DNA of 64,000 bases from [Scytonema hofmanni] UTEX 2349. GTDB taxonomy: Bacteria > Cyanobacteriota > Cyanobacteriia > Cyanobacteriales > Nostocaceae. The notes beneath the pieces are model-generated. The model was not told the DNA's origin and made no database searches. It was given only the letters and a program-made list of their open reading frames with translations. The DNA lies in assembly GCF_000582685.1 (NCBI RefSeq), contig NZ_KK073769.1, positions 440,579 through 504,578 of the forward strand, in the 5' to 3' direction. This document shows, piece after piece, positions 44,222-52,516 of this stretch; the stretch's first letter is position 1; each line of letters begins with the position of its first letter. Made by a program: the position numbers and the translations under genes.

Positions 44222-44320
44222 GCGATGTTGGGGCAATGGGGGGACAGGGAGATGGGGGGACAAGGAGACAAGGAGACAGGGAGATGGGGAGATGGGGAGA
44301 TGGGGGGACAGGGAGAAATT
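44222..44320. repeat. GGGGACA/GGAGATG/GGAGACA tracts
   Basis: Overlapping 7- and 8-base units (GGGGGACAGGGAGATGGGG, then ACAAGGAGACAAGGAGAC) in the spacer between the divergent M16 and psbQ genes. These are the same units found in frame inside two genes near 19.2 and 21.1 kb. Confidence 0.8.
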
Positions 44321-44418
44321 TTTGACTATTGACTATTGACTCTTGACTATTGACTAACGGGAAATTGCCTTAGCGATCTAAAATGACACTGTTCATAAGC
44401 ACACAAGAAGTTGAGTAT

Positions 44419-44871
44419 ATGGCGCGTCAACACTCGATATTGTCATTGATTCTGGTAATTCTGGCAACATTCCTGATTAGTTGTGGTGGTCCGACTGTCG
44501 CTACAGCACCTCCAACCTATACTACGTCTCAGTTAGAGAAAATTCAGGAATATCTTCCTGAAGTTCTTTCTGTACGCGATCGCTCACAAGAATTGCAAAA
44601 GCTGATTGAAACAAATGACTGGATCGATGTGGGGAATTTTATCCACGGTCCGATGACTTCCTTAAAGCAGAACATGAGTTATATTACTTCCAACCTGCTA
44701 TCTAAAGACCAACCTCAAGCACGTAAGATAACGCGAGATTTACTTAACCACCTGGTAAAAATAAATCAAGCTGCAGCTAATCGCAATTCTCAACTAGCTT
44801 TAAGCAACAAGCAAGCTGCTTTTGCTGACATTGACAATTTCCTACAATTGTTACCGCAAACCAGCAACTAG
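44419..44871 (+). CDS. psbQ: photosystem II protein PsbQ (lipoprotein)
   Basis: A 150-residue PsbQ. The start MARQHSILSLILVILAT is a lipoprotein signal ending LISCGG, with the lipidated cysteine at residue 22. The mature part is a four-helix bundle (LEKIQEYLPEVLSVRDRSQE, WIDVGNFIHGPM, MSYITSNLLSKDQ, AFADIDNFLQLLP). It stabilises photosystem II on the lumen side. The ATG at 44419 is chosen because the signal sequence follows directly; the in-frame ATG at 44383 would add 12 residues. Confidence 0.93.
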   Translation: MARQHSILSLILVILATFLISCGGPTVATAPPTYTTSQLEKIQEYLPEVLSVRDRSQELQKLIETNDWIDVGNFIHGPMTSLKQNMSYITSNLLSKDQPQARKITRDLLNHLVKINQAAANRNSQLALSNKQAAFADIDNFLQLLPQTSN

Positions 44872-44953
44872 GCTTTTTTAAGAGGAGAAAAGGGCAAAGG
44901 GGAAAGGGCAAAGGGAAAAAATTATTACCAATAGACATCTGGTAAAAAACAAT

Positions 44954-44981
44954 GTAGAGACGCGAAATTTCGCGTCTCTAC
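44954..44981. repeat. GTAGAGACG hairpin, CGAAATTTCG core
   Basis: A perfect 28-base palindrome GTAGAGACGCGAAATTTCGC + GTCTCTAC. Same outer stem as the other GTAGAGACG hairpins with a different centre. Confidence 0.85.
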
Positions 44982-45024
44982 AAGGGTTGTGGACAACCCA
45001 TAGTTAATTTTCACTTTTATGTCT

Positions 45025-45122
45025 AATGCCCAATGCCCAATGCCCAATGCCCAATGCCCAATGCCCAATGCCCAATGCCCAATGCCCAATGCCCAATGCC
45101 CAATGCCCAATGCCCAATGCCC
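45025..45122. repeat. 14-copy heptamer AATGCCC directly before a start codon
   Basis: Fourteen perfect copies of AATGCCC (98 bases), ending 8 bases before the ATG of the ThiO-like gene. Because each copy contains ATG, all three frames carry start codons. One frame runs into the gene as repeated MPNAQCP units. Confidence 0.9.
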
Positions 45123-45130
45123 AAAAAGCA

Positions 45131-46222
45131 ATGAATCATGTAGTCATTATCGGTTGTGGTATTGTTGGGGCGGCGATCGCCTATGAACTCAGTCAAGTTA
45201 AAGACCTCAAAATCACTGTCATCGACAAACAACCACCCGCGCAAGCCTCTACAGGTGCGGCATTAGGCGTTTTGATGGGTGCCATTAGCCACAAAATTAA
45301 GGGTAATGCGTGGCGAATGCGATCTTCTAGTCTTCAACGTTATGAAACTTTAATTCCGGAACTAGAAGCGATCGCAAATCGCAAAATCCTTTTTAATCGT
45401 CAAGGAATTCTTAAGCTTTGTTTGCAAGAAGATAATTTAGCAGATTGGCAAAAGCTTGCGGAAATTCGCTCTTCTCAAAACTGGAAGCTGGAAGTTTGGG
45501 ACGTAGCGAAATTAAGGTCAATGTGTCCCCAAGTAAGTAATGATAATATTACTGGTGCTATTTATTCTCCCCAAGACCGCCAACTTGACCCAACAGCTTT
45601 AACTTTAGCTTTGGTTGATGCATCTCAACGCAACGGCGTTACTTTTAAATTTGGTGTTACTGTCAACGGAAGCCCAATTTCCGCGAATTCATGCAATGAA
45701 CTTGAGACGACAGAGGGTAAAATTACTGCTGATTGGTTTGTAATCGCTGCTGGATTGGGTTCATCACTTTTGACGGCACAATTAAGCCAGATGATTGATA
45801 TTCGCCCTGTTTTGGGGCAAGCTTTGCAAGTAAGCTTAGGACATCCTTTAGGAAATTCAGACTTTCAACCGGTGATTACAGGTGATGATATTCACATAGT
45901 AAGAGTAGGTAACGGCGATTATTGGATTGGTGCAACAGTGGAGTTTCCCAATGATAGCGATGAAATACCACCTGATGAAGAACTGTTGAAGCAAGCTTTA
46001 ACTCAAGCGATCGCCTTTTGTCCAGAATTAGCATCAGCCACAATTAATCGTACCTGGTCGGGATTGCGTCCTCGTCCCGAAAAGCGACCCGCACCAATTA
46101 TAGGCAAACTACCAGGCTTTAATAACATTCTCCTTGCCACCGGACATTATCGCAACGGCGTTTTATTAGCACCCGCAACAGCATACGCAATTCGTGAGAT
46201 GATTATTTCCAACGATTCCTAA
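45131..46222 (+). CDS. FAD-dependent amino-acid oxidase (ThiO/DadA-like)
   Basis: A 363-residue flavoprotein. VVIIGCGIVGAAIAYELS is the FAD-binding Rossmann motif (GxGxxG) near the start, and KITVIDKQPPAQASTGAALG follows as in glycine oxidases. LRPRPEKRPAPIIGKLPG and the C-terminal LATGHYRNGVLLAPATA are the glycine-oxidase/ThiO hallmarks. It would oxidise glycine or another amine to feed thiazole synthesis or turnover. The ATG at 45131 is chosen; an upstream frame would translate only the heptamer repeats. Confidence 0.85.
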   Translation: MNHVVIIGCGIVGAAIAYELSQVKDLKITVIDKQPPAQASTGAALGVLMGAISHKIKGNAWRMRSSSLQRYETLIPELEAIANRKILFNRQGILKLCLQEDNLADWQKLAEIRSSQNWKLEVWDVAKLRSMCPQVSNDNITGAIYSPQDRQLDPTALTLALVDASQRNGVTFKFGVTVNGSPISANSCNELETTEGKITADWFVIAAGLGSSLLTAQLSQMIDIRPVLGQALQVSLGHPLGNSDFQPVITGDDIHIVRVGNGDYWIGATVEFPNDSDEIPPDEELLKQALTQAIAFCPELASATINRTWSGLRPRPEKRPAPIIGKLPGFNNILLATGHYRNGVLLAPATAYAIREMIISNDS

Positions 46223-46266
46223 TTTTAATAAAAACTATTTTGCGCCTTTGCGTAAGAATTTTCTTC

Positions 46267-47118
46267 ATGTCAATACAAGAACATAAAATAACCGTAAATT
46301 CCTTAGAATGGTTTTATCGCGAAGTTGAACCGATTGGTCAAACTGACTTATTGCCTGTATTATTACTACACGGCATAGTTTCGCAAAGTTACAGTTGGCG
46401 TAATATTTTACCAGCTTTAGGGAAACAGGGTACAAGAGCGATCGCCCCAGATTGGATTGGTTATGGTTTTTCATCCAAACCAGAAAAAAGAGACTTTGCT
46501 TACACCCCAGATGCATTTATTACAGCTTTATCAGGATTTATCCAAGCGTTAGAACTAGAACGTTTTTCTTTAGTTGTCCAAGGATTTTTAGGTTCTGTAG
46601 GCTTACAATACGCTTTGCGACATCCAGAACAAATTGCCAACATAGCTATCATTAACACACCAATTACTAGTGCGGCAAAATTACCTTGGAAAATTCAACA
46701 ATTGGGTTTACCTTTAGCAGGTGAAATGATGACCCAAGACCCTTTATTAGTTGATAGAACTTTAGAAGGTGGTTCTCGTTATGTGATCGAAGAGAAAGAT
46801 TTAGATATTTATCGAAAACCATATTTGAAAAGTTCCTCTGCTGGAAGAGGACTTTTATCAACTATCCGCAATTTACAACTTCAGCCAGCCATGACTGAAA
46901 TAGAATCTGGCTTTAAAGAATGGCAACAGCCAATTTTAATTCAATGGGGAATGATTGACCCTTGGCTTTCTGTGGATATAGCACAAAATTTTGCCGATTC
47001 TGTATCTAATGCCGAATTAATAAAACTTCATAACGTCGGGCATTATCCTCAAGAACATTACCATGAAACGGTTTTAGAAGATTTATTACCTTTTTTACGG
47101 CGATCGGGAAAACCTTGA
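46267..47118 (+). CDS. alpha/beta-hydrolase fold protein lacking the nucleophile
   Basis: A 283-residue alpha/beta-hydrolase of the haloalkane-dehalogenase-like group: LLLHGIVSQSYSWRNILP (oxyanion region), APDWIGYGFSSKP, and late GHYPQEHYHE with the His. The nucleophile elbow reads LVVQGFLGSVGLQ, where dehalogenases have LVVQDWGG; the nucleophile position (about residue 106) is glycine. The Asp of the triad region (WGMIDPW) and His remain. Similar elbow sequences (VQGF) occur in plant and cyanobacterial relatives as far as I recall. It may be a binding or non-hydrolytic protein. The ATG at 46267 is the family-like start. Confidence 0.8.
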   Translation: MSIQEHKITVNSLEWFYREVEPIGQTDLLPVLLLHGIVSQSYSWRNILPALGKQGTRAIAPDWIGYGFSSKPEKRDFAYTPDAFITALSGFIQALELERFSLVVQGFLGSVGLQYALRHPEQIANIAIINTPITSAAKLPWKIQQLGLPLAGEMMTQDPLLVDRTLEGGSRYVIEEKDLDIYRKPYLKSSSAGRGLLSTIRNLQLQPAMTEIESGFKEWQQPILIQWGMIDPWLSVDIAQNFADSVSNAELIKLHNVGHYPQEHYHETVLEDLLPFLRRSGKP

Positions 47119-47137
47119 TTATTTTCCACAGAAATCT

Positions 47138-47248
47138 CTAGTAGTCTGTCAAGATAAAAATGATGGTTGTAGAGACGTAGCACTGCTACGTCTCTGCGGG
47201 TTTGTGGATTTGTACATAACCATCAAAATAAAATTTACAGACTACTAG
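47138..47248. mobile_element. MITE-like element with CTAGTAGTCTGT ends
   Basis: CTAGTAGTCTGTCAAGATAA at 47138 and its inverse ending ACAGACTACTAG at 47248; the arms stay related inward through GATGGTT. A GTAGAGACGTAGC hairpin (47170-47197) sits inside, so one repeat is nested in another. There is no gene in the 360-base spacer otherwise. Confidence 0.75.
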
Positions 47249-47482
47249 GGCTAGGGTTGTTTACTGCGTTCCTAATACATAGAATTATCTAGAATTAAAA
47301 GAGCTAATTCTCTGTTAAAAAACTTAATCGAATAACAGATTCGCTTTGTTATTCTGCATTTTAGCATTTTGATAGAGAGCGATCGCACTCTGGTCTCATC
47401 ACGTTGCACCACTTCATAAAACGTTAGAATTGACCAACAGCACCGAAAGCTTAAAAAAATTCAACATTAATTTGCATCTACC

Positions 47483-48721
47483 GTGAAAGTATTTCGCACA
47501 TTTGATGCCCGATTGCGGCAAAACCTGCTGATCTTATTTACAGCAGGTTTATTATTCTGGTCTAGTATGGGTTCGTTACTACCAACCCTACCACTTTATG
47601 TTGAGCATGTGGGCGCAACCAAGCAGCAAATTGGCATTGTTATGGGTAGTTTCGCCATCGGACTGTTGCTATCTCGTCCTTGGTTGGGAAAGACGGCGGA
47701 TCGGCGAGGTCGTAAGATAGTCTTGCTGATTGGTACACTGGTCGCAGCGATCGCACCTTTTGGTTTTTTGGTAGTAAAATCGATTCCTTTATTAATGGTG
47801 CTACGTGCTTTTCACGGCATTAGTATTGCGGCTTTTACTACCGGCTACTTGGCACTGGTAGCAGACTTGTCAGATGAAACAAATCGCGGTGAAGTCATTG
47901 GTAACATGAGTTTAGTAACTCCAATCGGTTTGGCAATTGGACCAGCTATCGGCGGTTATTTACAAGCTGGGGTTGGTTACACGGCGTTATTTGTCTGTGC
48001 AGGGGCATTCGGTGGCTTGGCAGCGTTATGTTTGTTAGCAATAGTTAATCCACCAATTCAAACTAGTGAACCAGGTGAAAACAACGATAATCAATTATGG
48101 CGAATCTTGATTAGTCCCAGAGTCAGAATTCCCGCTGTAGTTATGTTGTTGATTGGTTTGGCTTTTGGTACTTTACATACCTTTGCGCCGTTGTTTATCA
48201 AATCAACAGGGGTGGATTTAAATGCAGGATTGTTTTACACCGCTGGAGCGATCGCTAGTTTTAGTGTACGCTTATTCGCGGGTAAAGCAAGCGATCGCTT
48301 GGGTCGTGGTTTATTTATTACCATCAGCTTAGTTATTTACACGGCAGCGATGTTACTGCTGTGGAAAGCAAATAGCGCCCAAACTTTTCTCTTTGCAGCA
48401 ATTATTGAAGGTGCTGGTGCTGGGACTCTGATGCCGATGATGTCTACAATGATAGCTGATCGCGCCTTACCCCAAGAAAGAGGGCGAATATTTGCTGTAT
48501 GTATTGCCGGATTAGATATGGGGATAGCGATCTCAGGTCCTGTTCTCGGTTCGATTGCCGAACAAGTAGGCTACCGCGATATGTTTGGTTATGCGGCAAT
48601 GCTTGTTTTCTTGGCATTTCTGATTTTCATCACCATGTCTGGTAAAGACTTAGCTAATTCTTTTCGGTTTGCGATCGGTCGCATTCCAGATGTCTATGCC
48701 TTAAATCCGATTAAAAACTAA
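47483..48721 (+). CDS. MFS transporter
   Basis: A 412-residue major facilitator with about 12 membrane helices. The loop 2-3 motif GKTADRRGRKIVLLIG is clear, and its second-half repeat is GKASDRLGRGLF. There is a large YLALVADLSDETNRGEVIG loop, as in drug/sugar exporters. The start is GTG (47483), with no better ATG near the first helix. Substrate unknown. A terminator hairpin follows directly. Confidence 0.9.
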   Translation: MKVFRTFDARLRQNLLILFTAGLLFWSSMGSLLPTLPLYVEHVGATKQQIGIVMGSFAIGLLLSRPWLGKTADRRGRKIVLLIGTLVAAIAPFGFLVVKSIPLLMVLRAFHGISIAAFTTGYLALVADLSDETNRGEVIGNMSLVTPIGLAIGPAIGGYLQAGVGYTALFVCAGAFGGLAALCLLAIVNPPIQTSEPGENNDNQLWRILISPRVRIPAVVMLLIGLAFGTLHTFAPLFIKSTGVDLNAGLFYTAGAIASFSVRLFAGKASDRLGRGLFITISLVIYTAAMLLLWKANSAQTFLFAAIIEGAGAGTLMPMMSTMIADRALPQERGRIFAVCIAGLDMGIAISGPVLGSIAEQVGYRDMFGYAAMLVFLAFLIFITMSGKDLANSFRFAIGRIPDVYALNPIKN

Positions 48722-48757
48722 AAATGAGGGGCTTTGTTCCCTCATTCTTAATTTTGC
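48722..48757 (+). terminator. intrinsic terminator of MFS gene
   Basis: AATGAGGG / CCCTCATT stem followed by TCTTAATTTT, immediately after the MFS stop and before the convergent tRNA gene. Confidence 0.7.
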
Positions 48758-48768
48758 GTTTTTCATAA

Positions 48769-48842
48769 CGGGCGAGGAGGGATTCGAACCCCCGACACCG
48801 TGGTCCGTAGCCACGTGCTCTAGTCCACTGAGCTACACACCC
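48769..48842 (-). tRNA. tRNA-Arg (anticodon ACG)
   Basis: On the minus strand a cloverleaf is complete: D arm GCTC...GAGC, anticodon stem CGTGG/CCACG with loop CTACGGA (anticodon ACG, read as inosine), T arm with GGTTCGAAT. The acceptor 5' strand GGGTGTG pairs with CTCGCCC with one U-U mismatch (6:67) and one G-U (4:69). The discriminator is G. CCA is not encoded. Confidence 0.95.
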
Positions 48843-48875
48843 TAACAATAATTAACCATAGCACACCCGAACCAA

Positions 48876-49382
48876 ATGACGCAAGATAAATTTTTAGATA
48901 ATTCTGGCAACCTAACTCATCTAGATCCTGAGGGACGCTCCCAGATGGTAGATGTATCTGACAAAGCAGCCACAATCCGTCAAGCCGTAGCTACAGCCAA
49001 CGTGAGGATGTTAAGCGAAACCTTCGCTGCGATTGAAGCCGGAAATGCTCCCAAAGGAGATGTATTGGCAACTGCGAGGTTAGCGGGCATTATGGCAGCG
49101 AAACAGACATCTAATTTGATTCCTTTGTGTCATCCTTTGCCACTGCAAAAAATTGAAGTGCAGATAGTACCCGATCCGCAACTACCCGGTTATCAAATTT
49201 ATGCCACAGTTAAAACCAAAGCGGAAACAGGGGTAGAAATGGAAGCTTTAACTGCCGTTTCCGTTGCGGCTCTAACGTTATATGATATGGCGAAAGCTTT
49301 AGAAAAGTCGATTCAAATTGAATCAATTCGGCTGGTGAGTAAGATGGGTGGCAAATCAGGAGATTATTTTCTGCAAAAATAA
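48876..49382 (+). CDS. moaC: cyclic pyranopterin monophosphate synthase MoaC
   Basis: A 168-residue MoaC: SQMVDVSDKAATIRQAVA near the start, KGDVLATARLAGIMAAKQT, the signature LIPLCHPLPLQKI and VKTKAETGVEMEALTAVS, then LYDMAKALEK, and the C-terminal LVSKMGGKSGDY. It converts the radical-SAM product of MoaA into cyclic pyranopterin monophosphate for molybdenum cofactor. No other moa genes are in the window. The start ATG lies 33 bases from the tRNA 5' end on the opposite strand. Confidence 0.96.
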   Translation: MTQDKFLDNSGNLTHLDPEGRSQMVDVSDKAATIRQAVATANVRMLSETFAAIEAGNAPKGDVLATARLAGIMAAKQTSNLIPLCHPLPLQKIEVQIVPDPQLPGYQIYATVKTKAETGVEMEALTAVSVAALTLYDMAKALEKSIQIESIRLVSKMGGKSGDYFLQK

Positions 49383-49442
49383 TTGATTGAGGTGATTAGA
49401 CATCGACCGAATTTAAATATGCGTTATCCAGAACCCTTGATT

Positions 49443-49467
49443 AGACGTAGCAGTGCTACGTCTCTAC
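49443..49467. repeat. GTAGAGACG-type hairpin, TAGCAGTGCTA core
   Basis: AGACGTAGCAGTGCTACGTCT followed by CTAC; same family as hairpins at 22596, 47170 and 55495. Confidence 0.75.
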
Positions 49468-49603
49468 ATTCTTTTTCATTTCATAGCCGTTAACTGAGCT
49501 TTTCTATGCTTTTATTATATTTGTTGGGTGGACAGCAATAACACCCAGAATAATTCTAAAATTAATCAGAAAGCAATTTTATTAAAATCTGTAACAAACA
49601 ATT

Positions 49604-49861
49604 ATGCCTCCTCGTTGGCCTCGTCAACCCGATCGCAATGACCCAGATTACCGTAAATTAGATGACAGAATGAACTTTGCCATCCATGTGGCGATCGCTG
49701 CCTGTATCAATTCTGGTTTGTGGTTTTTTCACAACTTCAAAGCAGCGACTTGGGAGTGGCTGCCTTGGTTAACAGCAGGTTGGGCAGTAGTATTATTGGC
49801 GCATCTAATTTATATTAGTGCGATCGCCGATTACTCACAAACACCACCAAAGTCCACCTAA
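49604..49861 (+). CDS. 2TM domain-containing protein
   Basis: An 85-residue protein with a charged head (MPPRWPRQPDRNDPDYRKLDDR) and two transmembrane helices (FAIHVAIAACINSGLWFF and WLTAGWAVVLLAHLIYIS). This fits the small 2TM-domain family of cyanobacteria; function unknown. Confidence 0.7.
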   Translation: MPPRWPRQPDRNDPDYRKLDDRMNFAIHVAIAACINSGLWFFHNFKAATWEWLPWLTAGWAVVLLAHLIYISAIADYSQTPPKST

Positions 49862-49976
49862 AGACAGAATCAACAGCTAGGGCGATTGTATCTTGTGGCA
49901 GTAGAAATAAGCCGGATAATTGAGCAATAATAATAATTAGCTTGAGATTTCGCGATTCTTATGTGGGGTCATTTGT

Positions 49977-50285
49977 ATGGCTAAAACTAATACTACAGAA
50001 ATACTAGAAGCCCTAGCTTCTGAAATAGGCGAAAACATATATATAGATATTGCCAAGTGGCATCTTTTTCTATCAAATGCCAAACTGCACACCGTTGTTG
50101 CAGAAAAGATGTATCCTTTACTGACCTCTCATTCTGTGGATGAAAACCAAGTAATAAAAGTATTGGAATCCATCCCCATAAAAATTGGCGGTGGCAAACG
50201 TGAACTTCCTTTAATTGATTTATTGCCGCTGCAATGCCAAGTTAACCTTGTAGATATCTTGGAAAAATATCAGAGCGAATTTTGA
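49977..50285 (+). CDS. DUF3181-type cyanobacterial protein
   Basis: A 102-residue soluble protein conserved in cyanobacteria as far as I recall (DUF3181): LASEIGENIYIDIAKWHLFL, then KLHTVVAEKMYPLL, and the terminal IKIGGGKRELPLIDLLP. The function is unknown. It follows the 2TM gene by 115 bases on the same strand. Confidence 0.75.
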   Translation: MAKTNTTEILEALASEIGENIYIDIAKWHLFLSNAKLHTVVAEKMYPLLTSHSVDENQVIKVLESIPIKIGGGKRELPLIDLLPLQCQVNLVDILEKYQSEF

Positions 50286-50327
50286 TTTGACGGCGAAATT
50301 AAATCATCTAAAATACTCTCGTGATTC

Positions 50328-50384
50328 GTAGTAAGCGGTTTACCGCTCGTCTCTGAGGATTTTAACGGCTAATCAGGTTACTAC
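50328..50384. repeat. 57-base dispersed repeat, GTAGTGAGCGG family, copy 2
   Basis: GTAGTAAGCGGTTTACCGCT ... GTTACTAC. Matches 15748-15805 over its whole length except for small differences in the second hairpin. The rest of the 50286-50553 spacer shows nothing else. Confidence 0.75.
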
Positions 50385-50583
50385 GTAAGGAACGTTCATT
50401 TATGCCCATCTACTTAGTAATAAAACTTTGGATTGTGAATTAGGCTTGTAGTTTGCGTTGGTTGCCACTACAAAGCAATCCCGAACAAAAGGGAGTTTAA
50501 ACAATTCAAAGAAGCGCAGATGCGTGCAAGTTGAATAATAAACTTGCAGTAAATTGTCAATTCAATTTCAGGAGGCTAATTTA

Positions 50584-50793
50584 ATGCTTTTACAAGTCAA
50601 AGATACAGGAAGTTTGGTAGAAGTTCTCAAAATTGAGGAATTAATAGACCCGAACAATGATATTATTCACGGACAAAAACAACAAGGTGAAGAAGAACAA
50701 GACCCTGAACCTATTAAAAAAGAAAACTTAGTTTTTCCCTCAGGTGAAAGTATCCCACGTTGTTGGGTTGATGCCGATTATCAAAAAGCATAA
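50584..50793 (+). CDS. small acidic hypothetical protein
   Basis: A 69-residue protein, MLLQVKDTGSLVEVLKIEEL followed by a Glu/Gln-rich middle (QQGEEEQDPEP) and ending CWVDADYQKA. A textbook Shine-Dalgarno CAGGAGGCT lies 8 bases before the ATG at 50584, which makes it the start rather than the upstream in-frame one at 50554. Family not recognised. A palindromic terminator follows. Confidence 0.7.
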   Translation: MLLQVKDTGSLVEVLKIEELIDPNNDIIHGQKQQGEEEQDPEPIKKENLVFPSGESIPRCWVDADYQKA

Positions 50794-50851
50794 GCTTTGT
50801 CAGTGATAAGAGCAACTTTGTGTATTGCAATTGCTTTTATCGCACTTTCTT

Positions 50852-50884
50852 AGATCCCCGACTTCTTTAAGAAGTCGGGGATCT
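50852..50884. terminator. perfect 14-base palindrome AGATCCCCGACTTC
   Basis: AGATCCCCGACTTC / GAAGTCGGGGATCT with a 5-base loop lies between two convergent genes. The T-rich tail is weak, so it may be another dispersed palindrome that doubles as a terminator. Confidence 0.55.
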
Positions 50885-50919
50885 GGGCGTAAGTACCATT
50901 CCACCCTACAAGAACTAAA

Positions 50920-51378
50920 TTAAATGGCTTTTTCTGCGATCGCCGCTTCATCAGAACTCACAGAAAATCTCTTTGCAATCCAATAAGTAAAGATGTGAGA
51001 AAGTAATCCTAAAGGACCAGCAAACAAACACAGCGCTAAAGAATGAATTGTCCAAATACCTGTTTTCTGTCCTTCCCAATATATCCAGCGACCGACAAAT
51101 AAATCCATCACCAGAAAATGAATCCAACCTGTTGCAGCGGCTTTTTCATCTGCAAAAAATCGGGCAATATCTGCTAATTGAGGATTCGATAACGCTTGGG
51201 CATTCTCTGGTGTAATGCTGCTAATAAATAAATACAAATATACTCCGGCTAACGCTACAAAGGGTAAATATGATTCCATTACCCGTTGCGTTACTTTCCA
51301 ATTTGGCAATAGAATCATCAATGTCCAAAAAGGCAAAACGAAAATATTTGCACCGTTGAATAGTTGAGAGATTGTCAT
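50920..51378 (-). CDS. ABA4-like membrane protein
   Basis: A 152-residue four-helix membrane protein: FVLPFWTLMILLPNWKVTQR, FVALAGVYLYLFISS, the conserved GWIHFLVMDLFVGRWIYW and FAGPLGLLSHIFTYWIAK. This is the ABA4 family (plant homologue needed for neoxanthin formation). The cyanobacterial role is unclear, perhaps in carotenoid or lipid chemistry. Confidence 0.85.
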   Translation of the reverse strand: MTISQLFNGANIFVLPFWTLMILLPNWKVTQRVMESYLPFVALAGVYLYLFISSITPENAQALSNPQLADIARFFADEKAAATGWIHFLVMDLFVGRWIYWEGQKTGIWTIHSLALCLFAGPLGLLSHIFTYWIAKRFSVSSDEAAIAEKAI

Positions 51379-51418
51379 AGTAAGTGGGGGTAGTGGGGGA
51401 GAATAACTTCTAAATCCT

Positions 51419-51446
51419 GTAGAGACGCGAAATTTCGCGTCTCTAC
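51419..51446. repeat. GTAGAGACG hairpin, CGAAATTTCG core, copy 2
   Basis: The same 28-base palindrome as at 44954-44981. It overlaps the stop codon of the CobW gene. Confidence 0.85.
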
Positions 51447-52477
51447 AACGCTACGAGTTGCGATTCTATTTCTGAGGATTTCAAGTCACGACCGATGAAA
51501 ACTAAGCGGGTTTGTCTTGGTTCTTCAGGTTCCCACAAGCGATCGTAAAATTGATCAAATCGGGTTCCGACACCTTGCATGACTAAGCGCATGGCTTTGT
51601 TAGGGACTGCGACAAAGCCTTTAATTCGGTATATCTCTTGCTGTTGTGCGATCGCTTGCAACTGCTGTTGTAATTTTTCTGGATCAAAAGCGCGGTCTAA
51701 AATTACGTGAGTTGAGATAATTTCTTCGTCGTGTTCGTGTTCTTCTTCGCTATCGTGATGACTGGGACGACTATCTAAATTGTCTTCAACGGCAGCGTGC
51801 AATCCTAATAATATAGATGGATCGAGTTGAGCGCAATCGCTTTCCACAATCTTGACTACTCTCGGTAATTCTCGTTTAATAAACTCTTCAACTTGCGCTT
51901 TTGTCTCATCATCCACCAAATCGGTTTTATTTAACACCACTAAATCAGCACAAGCAAGTTGATCTTCAAACAGTTCTTGCAAGGGTGTTTCATGTTCTAA
52001 ACTATCATCTGCTTGGCGTTGTGCTGCCACTGCTTCTGGGTTGCTGGCAAATGTGCCTGCTGCTACCGCTGCACAATCTACTACCGTAATTACCGCATCA
52101 ACTGTGGCAGCGTTGCGGATTTCTTGCCAGCGAAAAGCCTTGATTAACGGCTTTGGTAAAGCTAAACCAGAAGTTTCAATCAAAATACAATCGATGCGAT
52201 CGCGACGCTTAATTAACTCCAGCATCGTCGGGAAAAATTCTTCCTGTACAGTGCAACATAAACAGCCGTTGGTTAATTCAAAAATATTACTGTCACCGTC
52301 TTCTGGGCAAATTTCACAGGATTTCAACAATTCACCATCAATCCCCAGTTCCCCAAATTCGTTAACTAAAACAGCGATGCGTCTACCTTGGTTGTTTTGT
52401 AGTAAATGGCGAATTAGGCTAGTTTTTCCACTGCCTAAGAAGCCTGTAATCACGGTAACGGGGATTTTTGCAGCCAT
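51443..52477 (-). CDS. CobW/COG0523-family GTPase (metal chaperone)
   Basis: A 344-residue GTPase: VTVITGFLGSGKTSLIRHLL (Walker A), VNEFGELGIDGELL, the metal motif NGCLCCTV (CxCC), IETSGLALPKP, and VVLNKTDLVDDE (guanine specificity NKTD). A histidine-rich run (HDSEEEHEHDEE, about residue 240) may bind zinc or cobalt. The C-terminal domain is YRIKGFVAVPNK. It delivers metal, probably zinc, to a client enzyme. The stop TAG is formed by a dispersed hairpin repeat, so the natural C-terminus may have differed. Confidence 0.93.
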   Translation of the reverse strand: MAAKIPVTVITGFLGSGKTSLIRHLLQNNQGRRIAVLVNEFGELGIDGELLKSCEICPEDGDSNIFELTNGCLCCTVQEEFFPTMLELIKRRDRIDCILIETSGLALPKPLIKAFRWQEIRNAATVDAVITVVDCAAVAAGTFASNPEAVAAQRQADDSLEHETPLQELFEDQLACADLVVLNKTDLVDDETKAQVEEFIKRELPRVVKIVESDCAQLDPSILLGLHAAVEDNLDSRPSHHDSEEEHEHDEEIISTHVILDRAFDPEKLQQQLQAIAQQQEIYRIKGFVAVPNKAMRLVMQGVGTRFDQFYDRLWEPEEPRQTRLVFIGRDLKSSEIESQLVAL

Positions 52478-52516
52478 ATTTTTACTTTATTTTCTCAGCA
52501 CAGTAAATATTAAGAT

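Noticed and set aside
45025..45122. Regular repeats that might be a CRISPR array
   Set aside because: The unit is only 7 bases with no spacers, so it is a tandem heptamer tract.
44925..45244. Minus-strand frames with repeated GHWALGI units
   Set aside because: They are translations of the AATGCCC tract on the other strand, with no supporting start site or conserved sequence.
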